A stretch of 22,730 bases of DNA from a virus, in the IMG/VR virus record IMGVR_UViG_3300021425_000207, positions 1 through 22,730 of that record; one strand, 5' to 3'. Position numbers and translations under genes: made by a program. The stretch's first letter is position 1, and the number at the start of each line of letters is the position of its first letter. Of this stretch, positions 11,729-19,900 are shown piece after piece. Under the pieces are notes generated by a model that was given only the letters and a program-made list of their open reading frames with translations, was not told the DNA's origin and ran no database searches.

Positions 11729-11875
11729 TCAGAAGTTGTTCAGGAGTGCAAGAGTTTCAGAGTCAAATTGCTCACGAACTCCAGTGTTAGGCAACCAATC
11801 TTCAGGATTGGTTTCCATCATCGACGCATAGAGTTCATCGAAATCGTTGTACTCGTAATCAAATTCGTTGTTCAT
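11729..11875 (-). CDS. Small very acidic protein
   Basis: A 48-aa ORF (MNNEFDYEYNDFDELYASMM), ATG at 11875, 12 nt after the preceding stop. The first 20 residues are nearly all acidic or aromatic, and the rest (ETNPEDWLPNTGVREQF) is also acidic, with a hydrophobic end LALLNNF. No family recognised; operon position and coding pattern support it. Confidence 0.65.
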   Translation of the reverse strand: MNNEFDYEYNDFDELYASMMETNPEDWLPNTGVREQFDSETLALLNNF

Positions 11876-11886
11876 TGCGAAAAGAA

Positions 11887-12024
11887 TCAGTTAGTTTCGA
11901 CGTAGATGTAATTGGGATGTTTCTGTTTGAAAGCATCCACTTGTTGTTGGTTTTTAAGGAACACCGAGAGGGTAGTATTTGGATGTTCCTTAAAGTAATA
12001 CTTTACTTGAATCAGGTTCTTCAT
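11887..12024 (-). CDS. Small basic protein with internal RNA stem
   Basis: A 45-aa ORF (MKNLIQVKYYFKEHPNTTLS), ATG at 12024 overlapping the upstream stop as ATGA. Two short strand/helix units are visible (QVKYYFKEHPNTT; VFLKNQQQVDAFKQKHPNYIYV), the two halves slightly alike. The message contains an 11-bp perfect inverted repeat. Function unknown. Confidence 0.7.
   Translation of the reverse strand: MKNLIQVKYYFKEHPNTTLSVFLKNQQQVDAFKQKHPNYIYVETN
11953..11994 (-). repeat. 11-bp perfect inverted repeat inside a gene
   Basis: TTTAAGGAACA (11953-11963) and TGTTCCTTAAA (11984-11994) are exact reverse complements separated by 20 nt, within the coding sequence of the 45-aa gene. The stem also contains an AAGGAA Shine-Dalgarno-like run. 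It may be an RNA structure or a protein-binding site. Confidence 0.7.
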
Positions 12025-12404
12025 GCCATCAGTGCTCCACTAGGAATCTCTTGAGATTCTAGATAGGTTTCACGCCACTGGCAAGTATCGTGACAAATCC
12101 ATTCTCCATCAGTAGTGAATAGATATGCATACTCTTCTGCATCTTCAGTAAGATAGGTGCCGTGGTCTTTGTCAAGACGAGGAGGGCAATTCTCACCACG
12201 AGCAGAATAATACTCAGGTTGATGATTCTCATCCCAACAAGTGCTCATATCACCACCATCAATCAGTTCGGAAACTTGCTCTTTGGTGTTGTAATGAGTC
12301 TTCAGGATACGACCCAACCACTCAGGATAACCATCCCAGTGATGATAAGCAGAGAGAATAGAACCGTCAGAGAGTTCGATTCCAATGCGGGATCGGGTTG
12401 CCAT
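12021..12404 (-). CDS. Conserved phage protein of the MATRSRIG type
   Basis: 127 aa, ATG at 12404. The start MATRSRIGIELSDGSILSAY followed by HHWDGYPEWLGRILKTHYNT and LIDGGDMSTCWDE is a pattern I know from conserved hypothetical proteins in many tailed phages, including cyanophages. The His/Asp/Trp-rich middle and Cys residues (ENCPPRLDKDHGTYLTEDAEEYAYLFTTDGEW is interrupted by acidic turns) look like an enzyme or binding protein, but the function is unsettled. It is preceded by a degraded promoter cassette. Confidence 0.8.
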   Translation of the reverse strand: MATRSRIGIELSDGSILSAYHHWDGYPEWLGRILKTHYNTKEQVSELIDGGDMSTCWDENHQPEYYSARGENCPPRLDKDHGTYLTEDAEEYAYLFTTDGEWICHDTCQWRETYLESQEIPSGALMA

Positions 12405-12409
12405 GTCGT

Positions 12410-12487
12410 TTGATTTGTTTGACCCTCTTAATATACATGGATCAGACGACCGTGGCGCAGATGGTGGACAGTTTGACCAACTGGCAC
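12410..12487 (-). promoter_or_regulatory. Diverged stem-loop cassette (copy 6)
   Basis: Minus strand hairpin CAGTT / AACTG flanked by GTG / CAC (12464-12487), followed by TCCAC as in copies 1-4. The box reads GTATATTAAGAGGGTCAAAC where intact copies read ATACTATAAGAGTCAAAGG. It lies 2 nt past the stop of the gene at 12489 and directly before the gene at 12404. The Shine-Dalgarno element AAAGGA is lost. Confidence 0.5.
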
Positions 12488-12488
12488 A

Positions 12489-12656
12489 CTACAGTGTTTG
12501 AGTCTCCATACCAGTAACATTCATACCCCGACGAATCATCTTCATCATCGCCTCTTGAGCAGAATTAAGTTCAAAATAACATGCCCACTTGTGATCTTCA
12601 CCCAAATAGTAACCAACCTTATAGAACTCAGTTACTTGCGGTTTCCTTCTCTTCAT
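12489..12656 (-). CDS. Small basic protein
   Basis: A 55-aa ORF (MKRRKPQVTEFYKVGYYLGE), ATG at 12656, overlapping the 3' end of the upstream gene by 29 nt. A basic N-terminus, a strand-rich middle (EFYKVGYYLGEDHKWACYFEL) and a helix AQEAMMKMIRRG give an alpha/beta pattern. An AAGA precedes the ATG. It stops 2 nt before the diverged cassette. Function unknown. Confidence 0.7.
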   Translation of the reverse strand: MKRRKPQVTEFYKVGYYLGEDHKWACYFELNSAQEAMMKMIRRGMNVTGMETQTL

Positions 12657-12822
12657 TCTTCATAATAATAAGTTTTCCAGCAATCAAACCATAGAAGAGT
12701 TCATCTAGTCGATCTTCTTCTTGTTTGCAGGAGATTGCTTTCTCTTTCGAGAGTTTAATCAATGCGTTTAGTTCTTCTTCGTTGAGATTCCAGTCAACTA
12801 CGTTGTGCTCAGTAACTTGCAT
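12628..12822 (-). CDS. Small acidic helical protein
   Basis: 64 aa from ATG 12822 (MQVTEHNVVDWNLNEEELNA). The longer frame to 12951 overlaps a better supported 54-aa gene and is rejected. Helices NEEELNALIKLSKEKAIS and EEDRLDELFYGLIAGKLIIM look amphipathic. There is no clear Shine-Dalgarno (AGACAAATG). Function unknown. Confidence 0.7.
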   Translation of the reverse strand: MQVTEHNVVDWNLNEEELNALIKLSKEKAISCKQEEDRLDELFYGLIAGKLIIMKNEEKETASN

Positions 12823-12880
12823 TTGTCTCTGTCTGTTCTTAATTATTTTAACAGATTTATGAGATCTCTCGCATTGTTTC

Positions 12881-13045
12881 TTAACATTCTGTAACAAACT
12901 TCTCTTCAATAGCGAGAAGAGTTTCGTAAGGAATCCATGCAGGAGTTTCATTCGTAAACTGAACCTGAACTTCTCTCACCTTTTTTTGATGAAACTTAGA
13001 GTAACTTACTCTAGTATTCTTAACATAAGAAATTGGATTGTTCAT
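12881..13045 (-). CDS. Small basic protein
   Basis: A 54-aa ORF (MNNPISYVKNTRVSYSKFHQ), ATG at 13045 overlapping the previous TGA (ATGA). A basic segment (KKVREVQVQF) is followed by an amphipathic end (WIPYETLLAIEEKFVTEC). Coupled to the membrane peptide upstream. A 58-nt gap to the next gene shows no obvious signal. Function unknown. Confidence 0.7.
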   Translation of the reverse strand: MNNPISYVKNTRVSYSKFHQKKVREVQVQFTNETPAWIPYETLLAIEEKFVTEC

Positions 13046-13185
13046 TTTTTTAAGTGCTCCAATACTTTGACAAAATGCATATCACCATGAATATAACCTC
13101 CAATTATTATACCAGCAACACACAACATTAACAACCAAAGTGTCAATATAATCATCACATTGTCAGGTAATTTTTTTATGATCAT
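13042..13185 (-). CDS. Small single-TM membrane protein
   Basis: A 47-aa ORF. A basic start MIIKKLPDNV is followed by about 20 hydrophobic residues (MIILTLWLLMLCVAGIIIGG) and a His/Lys-rich tail (YIHGDMHFVKVLEHLKK). A single membrane helix seems certain from composition. ATGA overlaps with both neighbours. Function unknown; possibly acts with the neighbouring hydrophobic-N-terminus protein. Confidence 0.75.
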   Translation of the reverse strand: MIIKKLPDNVMIILTLWLLMLCVAGIIIGGYIHGDMHFVKVLEHLKK

Positions 13186-13361
13186 TGTGGTTCACATACT
13201 ACCATTTGATAATAGTTGCCGTAAGTATCTTGTGCTTGACGGCAGAAATACACTGGGTTCTTTGGTTGTAGTGATACGATCTCATTAAGAGTGACCAATG
13301 CAATAGCAAATTGTATGAATGGTAGAACCTTTACTATTGTCTCACGATAATTGTTATTCAT
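13182..13361 (-). CDS. Small protein with hydrophobic N-terminus
   Basis: A 59-aa ORF (MNNNYRETIVKVLPFIQFAI), ATG at 13361 directly abutting the upstream stop (TAGATG). Residues ~9-25 (IVKVLPFIQFAIALVTL) are hydrophobic enough for a membrane anchor or signal. The C-terminal part has two Cys 16 apart (VYFCRQAQDTYGNYYQMVVC) and could be disulfide-linked outside the cytoplasm. Function unknown. Confidence 0.72.
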   Translation of the reverse strand: MNNNYRETIVKVLPFIQFAIALVTLNEIVSLQPKNPVYFCRQAQDTYGNYYQMVVCEPQ

Positions 13362-13640
13362 CTACCACAAAGAAATAGGGCATTCTGATTTGGTGAATCT
13401 CCATTTCATTTCCATGAAACATCCACATTGTTTACATCTTTTAGTAACTTTATTGAATTGAGAACACTCATTACATAAGTCTTCCCTTAATTGTCTTTTT
13501 TCTTCTGAAACAAGAAGAGAATTTCCTTCTTTAACTCCTTGTCCAACATCTTTCAAAAATTCTTGAAAGTTCTGCATTTGTTGCCAAAAATCTGGATAAT
13601 CTTCTTGATTCACGAAATTTGGTGAGTTTTTATCATTCAT
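13362..13640 (-). CDS. Putative zinc-binding protein, 92 aa
   Basis: Start at ATG 13640; the extension to 13679 would need TTG and would translate a palindrome. Residues 1-50 are helical and polar. The C-terminal 40 residues hold six Cys: CNEC (56-59), CKQCGC (69-74) and C87, in the pattern CxxC-x9-CxxCxC-x12-C, typical of a zinc ribbon or knuckle. It resembles small Cys-rich proteins found near tail genes in cyanophages. It may be an assembly factor or regulator. Leader: the palindrome with a TTGACA at 13670. Confidence 0.7.
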   Translation of the reverse strand: MNDKNSPNFVNQEDYPDFWQQMQNFQEFLKDVGQGVKEGNSLLVSEEKRQLREDLCNECSQFNKVTKRCKQCGCFMEMKWRFTKSECPISLW

Positions 13641-13641
13641 A

Positions 13642-13670
13642 ATTTTACCAAAATAAAATGGAGGTGTCAA
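13642..13670 (-). promoter_or_regulatory. Sigma70-like elements facing the small-gene operon
   Basis: Minus strand TTGACA (13670-13665), 17-nt spacer, TAAAAT (13647-13642). Element and spacing fit sigma70 well, but the ATG at 13640 lies only one nt past the -10, so the predicted start falls inside the first codons. Either a later start is used or the match is accidental. Confidence 0.3.
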
Positions 13671-13678
13671 ATTTGACA
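13665..13678. repeat. 14-bp perfect palindrome TGTCAAATTTGACA
   Basis: A perfect palindrome in the 76-nt gap between the zinc protein and the coiled-coil protein. Each half carries TTGACA, one on each strand. A second imperfect palindrome ATAGAT / ATCTAT lies at 13685-13699. It is a candidate operator or back-to-back promoter core. Confidence 0.65.
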
Positions 13679-13702
13679 ACCCCCATAGATTATATCTATA
13701 AT
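13673..13702 (+). promoter_or_regulatory. Consensus sigma70-like promoter on the plus strand
   Basis: Plus strand TTGACA (13673-13678), 18-nt spacer, TATAAT (13697-13702): both hexamers perfect. No plus-strand gene follows; a transcript would run antisense into the coiled-coil gene and the long virion gene. It is the only convincing plus-strand expression signal I see. Confidence 0.45.
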
Positions 13703-13716
13703 AACTCTGTGCAGTT

Positions 13717-13902
13717 TCAAGAAACAGCTATATCCGGAGTATTTACATAGTTAAATGCTTCAAGTGCACCTTGAATCTTAACAAATTCTTCTTTCTTTGT
13801 ATTAAACTCTTTCTCAAGTTCCATGAGTTCTTCTCTGAGTTTAGATGATCTTTCATTCAACTCAGTAATCAGTTCCTGTACCGACTTCTTTTCTTCAGAC
13901 AT
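13717..13902 (-). CDS. Small coiled-coil protein next to fibre gene
   Basis: 61 aa (MSEEKKSVQELITELNERSS), ATG at 13902, 32 nt after the stop of the 2173-aa virion gene. Residues ~5-50 show continuous heptad spacing (LITELNERSSKLREELMEL; FNTKKEEFVKIQGAL), so it should form a coiled coil. The end NYVNTPDIAVS is not. The length and position suggest a small assembly partner or an additional trimerising element for the fibre, but that is inferred. Confidence 0.75.
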   Translation of the reverse strand: MSEEKKSVQELITELNERSSKLREELMELEKEFNTKKEEFVKIQGALEAFNYVNTPDIAVS

Positions 13903-13934
13903 AATTTTTTTCAGTAAATTACTGTGATTCGAAT

Positions 13935-16900
13935 TTATTTATTCGATTCCAAATCAGAGATTTTCTTCTTGAGTTCGGTAATTTCGCCTTTCAATTCTTT
14001 AACTGCCTCGATGAGAACTGCCGTCAAGTTACCATATGCAACTGACTTCATTCCTTCAGAGTCTGTGAGAACTACCTCAGGTAAAATTTTCTCAACTTCT
14101 TGTGCAATTACACCAATTTGATGTGAATTCGAAGTTGTTAGATCATACTCAACTCCTCTTAACTCATTTACTTTCTCTAATGGGTTTTCAATAGTCTTGA
14201 TATTTTTCTTAAGTCTTTCATCAGAGAATGCCGTAATTTGTCCATCAGCACTGATTGCAGCAACTGCTAAATTATTAACTCTAAATTCGTATCCACCAGT
14301 ACTAGATGGAGTGTCGAAATATGTCTTACCAGCATTACCCCAATAGACTCTATTTTGACCATCTGTTGATGACTGCCAAGTATTTACATCTAATAGAACA
14401 ATCTTAGAAGTGTCTTTACCGCCAACATACTGAGCATTCAAGTTTGAAACTTGAGTTGTAGATTGAACTTGAAGTGGAGAAGTTCCAGTAGGCAATGCAG
14501 ATACAAAGCGACCAGCAGTTACAATACCAAGAGGTTGACCAATAGCACCAGATCCACAGTTAATTAGAGTTACTGTTGATCCATTAAGACCGAAGTTTGT
14601 AATAATACCACTATTTGCATATATTCCATCACCAGCATCAGTTCCAGGCACTCCCAATCTTCCTGTAACAGAAACATTGTCATAGGTTAATGTTGTTCCA
14701 CTTATTGTAGTAACAATACCAGAATTGACATATCCAGTTGGAGCACCAATCCAACCAGAAACAACAGAAGTTGTTGTGAATCCAGTGTTGGAATATACGT
14801 TATTTCCATAACTATTACCTGTGTGTAGAGTTGTTACTACACCAACAGTGGAATAGAAGTTTGTAATAACTCCATTTGTACTTTGGAAGTTAGTGATAAT
14901 ACCTAGATTGATTCTAGCGTCTGGTGTTGCAAACTTACTATTTACTCTCAAGTTTGTAATAAACGAAGTTGAAGAGTTTAATGTTGTAATAGTTGCAGCA
15001 GTACCAGTAAGACTTACTATTGTACTTTCATCTGAACTTGTTCTTGCTAAAGTTGCAAATCCAACATATGGAACAGATAGGTGAGTAACTATTCCAGATT
15101 CAGATCTAACTGTATTTGATACAGATATATCATTTGCATTCTGTTGATCTGCATATAGTGTTGTAAATGTACCAAAACCACCAGGAGTTGTGCATACTAT
15201 TGTCTTAACATCTAGTGTGTCTGCAATAGTAGAAACACCAGCATGTGAAGAGTAGAATGAGTTTTGGAATCTTACTGTTGGAGTTGTAAATGTGACTGCA
15301 TATCCGGTGACTTCCATGTTACCGAATTGTGCAATATCTGTTACATCACTAGTAATGATAGAATAGTTCGTTGCGCCTAAACCAGAGAATACTGCTGTCT
15401 TATCAATCTGAAGAACTTCGAATGAAGCGTTTCCGATTGCTTGTGCACCAGCAAAAGTAACGGCAGAACCAACATATAGGTTCTTAACTTTCAGAGTACC
15501 ATTGACTTCCATGGCATCTGTGAAGTTATAGATGCCTTGACTTTGACCAATGCCAACTCTATCTAATGTTAAGAAGTCAGCATCTCTTTCTTTGGAAATC
15601 ATTCCAAATCTACGCCATTCACCATCGGCATAGATGTGACCTAAGTAACCACCAGCACTTGGACTGGATAGTAAATCAATATCACCCGCCTTTTTGGTGT
15701 CAGTAGGAGTAGAGATACCTACGGTTAGTTGTTTTGGTTGAGAAGCAACACCTTTGATGTATAGATCTCTGGTTTCAAGTCCCTCCTCAGACGTGCTGGT
15801 GACCTTCTGAGAGAAGTTTACTGGACCGTAGAACTGTGAGGTCTGATTATTATTTTCACCACCCTCAACGGTCATTCTCTCCTTAACTACGAGGTCATCG
15901 AAGATTCCACTATTTCTCTTCTCTGCTGTAGATGCTTGGGAATCATCTCCAAAGAAAGTAACGATTGGTGCCTCGATAATTTCCTCCTCACCAGTTGCAC
16001 CATTGATCTTAGTTGCACCTGAGAAGAACTCACCTCTGTCGTTCATACCAGTATAAACAACAGTACCACCATCTTGTTCTCTTGCTTGTGCAATTAGAAC
16101 CTCATCATCACTTAGAATTCTATCTTGTTTTACAGGTAGACCAGTAGAGTAGTTACCGGGACCAAAACCTAGGTATTCAAATGTATGTCCAGAAGCACGA
16201 AGAATAGATGGACGACGTAATTCTACAGGTAATACTTTAATCTTCTTGATTGTAGTACCCGCAACATAACTTGTGACTTTTGTTGAGAATTGTCCTCTTA
16301 TAACCTGGAAGTTTGATACGGTGGCATCAGAAGTAATTCTCAATATTTCGGAATCAATAATGATAAAATCACCTTTCTTGAATCCATCAGTTGAACTAAA
16401 TGTTAATGTAGTATCTGTGGATGTAATAGGTGTAGCAAGAGTTGTGGTAATACCCGCATAGATGTAGGATCCTCTACCTCCAAGATTCTCTTCACCAGCA
16501 CCAAGAGACTTATCATTTGCTGAGAATATCGACTTCAATAGTCTGGTATCAGTTAGATCTATTGTTGGATTGGAAGTTGTTATTCCTGCATTAAATGTAA
16601 ATGTAGTAACTCCAACAACATCAGATACTGAGAACTTTCTGCCAAAATAGGAATCTGGGTGCATACCAGATATTACAAATGTATTTCCTGATAGTAGTCC
16701 ATGACTATCATCAGTTGTTACAGTTGCAATACCAGTTTCTTGAGTAAACAACATTGTTGTTATACCAACACCTCTGGAAGCATGATATCCAAGAGGTAGA
16801 GATGAATCATTTCTACCAGTGTATATTCCAGAACTTAGATTAGGTACATAAATTTCAATTTCTTTTGCGTTTGGTATACTTGTGATCTTAAAGAGACCGT

Positions 16901-19900
16901 TTAGATTAGGATCAACAAGTCCACTTAGTTCAATACCATCACCAACATTATTGATAATACTAGTTACTTGAACAACTGCATATGTACCTGGAACTCCAGC
17001 AGGGAATGCTGAAATTGTCATAGTTTGACCAACACCATACGCAGCACCAGAATCTACAATAGAGATATTTGATACTGTACTTCCAGCAGAAACTGTAGTT
17101 TTGACACTAGCATTTCTACCAACAATGTCCGTATTGAGTAGTTCAGAGGAGTATATTGTTGTACTTCCAACTGAGTTATTGTATCCAGAACCGCCTTCAA
17201 TAATACTTAGTGACTTGATGCCATTAAATCTGTGTTCAATATCTGTGTATAGAACTACAGTTGTATTACCAACACCAGAAATAGTTACTCCAGTGATGCC
17301 AAATCCGATTCTATTATTTCCAAGGAAACTGTTAAGTGCTTCCTTAGTGAGGGATTTTCTTCTATCGTTGGTAGATACTTTTCCAAGAGGGAATATCTCA
17401 GCAAAACTGGTTGTAGGTTCTGGATCTACCTGATAGTTATCTCTATCTTGTTGTGGATATAAGTTTTTTACATCCTGGTTGAATCCTCTTTGACTTAAAC
17501 CAAATCCAACACTTTGATTTGGATTTATACTTCCCAGAACGCCAGTTATATTATAGACACCATCTTGACCATCTCCACCAGGGATAAGTTCTTTTAATTC
17601 ATTACTTCTGTAAATGAATAGAGACTCTTTAGACTTCTCTCTTTCAAATATTGGTAGTGCTTCAATTTGTTGTTGAGTTGATCTTGAGTTTACACTGTTT
17701 AGGAATGATCCAGGATCACTTGTTAATCCAACATAGGTAAATGTTCTGGGATTGGGAGTAGAATATACTTCAAATGATCCATTATATGGGAATAAAATAT
17801 TTGCAGAAGTGTTGTTCGTACTTATTACATTCTTAATTTTTACGGTGTCTCCACTAAGCAAATTATGTGGCAGTTCTGTGGTTACTGTAACAGTTCCAGA
17901 ATTGTATTCAATATCTTTAATAACTTTTGGATTTCTTAATTGTGTAGAATCACTTAGAGTAGAAGTTAAGAATGTTACCGATCCTATTCCAGTGTTCTTA
18001 GATTCTTGAATTACAAAACCATCTGTTGGTGGTCTAGAGTTTGCAAATTCTTTTGGAATAACATAACGCATCTTATAGAGACGATCTTCCAATCCTCTAT
18101 TGTCAATTTTTCTTGTTACAAAAGTTGTTCCACTAGAACTTCCTAAAATACTTGTTCCTATTCCTACAACTCCAGTATATACTGTGTTAGTAGATTCATC
18201 TCCAGATCCAATAATGTACCACTGACCTTCAGTTGTATCGAATTGAATTGGGTGTCCATACTCTCCAGGTAACTTATCGGAAACACTACTGATAACCTTA
18301 AGAACGCCACCAGAGTTAGAAATGCCAATAATTGTATTTCCTACAGTGGTATCATTTAGAGTACTGGATAATTTAATTTGATTTGGATTTAATCCTGTTG
18401 TATAAACATAATATATTTTTTCCCCTACAACGTTATTTGGTGTTTCGCCAGTATCACTATAAATTCTTACCTTTTCTCCATTGAAGAATTTGTGATCTTC
18501 AGTTAAAGTTAGAATATTTCCAGTAATACTATTGATTCCAGAGTTTCTTCCAACATAATACTCTTTTGCCGATGATGTTGAAGCAGCACCAGTATAAGTT
18601 TCACTTGGAACTTGCATTAAAACAGGTGTCGAGAAAGTATTTTCTCCAGTACCAATGTTTACTGATAGATATAGTTCTTCTCCTTTTTTAGATCCGATTC
18701 TGTAGGAGTCGATCTGGAATGGTGGAATTAAATCTAAACTCTTGTACTGATCAATCCATAGTTTTGATGTTTGACCAGCAGAAACAATTTTCTGTACGTC
18801 AAGTGCTAACCAACTTACGTTTGATACTCTTTCCGCTGGTTGTCTGGGTGGAATAACATGAGTAATATATGCAACATCGTCTCTATCAAAAGATTCTGGT
18901 CTGAAACCTGTGGATTCTAGTGATACCGCACCAAAGTTAGAGTTGGAGTTGGTGATGGACATGTCACCACCAGTTTCAGCAACAAAGTGACGTGCGAATC
19001 CAATAGCAAATACAGAAACTGCCTGAATAATGGCATTATTGGTCACTTTGATATGAGTACTTTCCCATCCCGATCTATAAATTGCTCTGGAGTTTGTATG
19101 TAGAGGTTTATCTCCTTCAGATACAGTTTCATTATCGTTGTAAATACTCGTTTCTTCATCATATAGAATGAATGCATCATCATCTTTTTGCAGAGAGATG
19201 CCAGTAAACTGAGCAGTAAGCATGGATTTAAATCCAGTTGCTTTGTTACCATCTGCCCACATACCATTCATACCAAATACTGATCTCAAGGTACATGAGA
19301 AAATATATGGTGATGCTGATGAAACACTATCAGACTCTACAATTACCTGTGCATTTGATATTTGTGCAATAGTTGGTAGGGCATTTCCAGGAGTTTCGGG
19401 AGCAACATAGGTGAACTGTGTATCACTATCAACATTACTTACAATGAAGGATCCATTATATGAATCAAAACTGGTTGTAATACCAGAGAGCAATACAGGA
19501 GTGTCTTTGAATAAACCATGTGGTTCATCAGTAATTACGGTAATTGTTGGAGTAGATACTACACCATTACCGGATCTTATACTACTGATGCCAATGGAGT
19601 CAGCACGTAAGTCTCCAACAATTCTGGATTCATCAATGGATGCACTGAAATCTGTATTTGAGGGGAAGTTTGTTAGACCTCTACCACTGGTATCTCCATA
19701 CGCAAAACTAACCTTAGCATAATACATGTCAAGGTCTGTTAGAGGTATAGATTCTGTACCTCCTAAGATTATATTATTAACACCGTCTGCATACTCAAAT
19801 ACGGTTAGTTTATGGTGAGAGTAACTTGGAGCAACCTTGATTCCATATGAATCCTTATAAACTGCTCTGAGTGGGTCTCCATCAAAAATAGTAAATGCAG

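Noticed and set aside
12823-12951. N-terminal extension of the gene at 12628-12822
   Set aside because: It overlaps the coupled 54-aa gene at 12881-13045 in another frame and looks like low-information basic sequence.
13362-13679. TTG-started longer form of the zinc-binding protein
   Set aside because: It would translate the palindrome; the ATG at 13640 gives the expected short protein.
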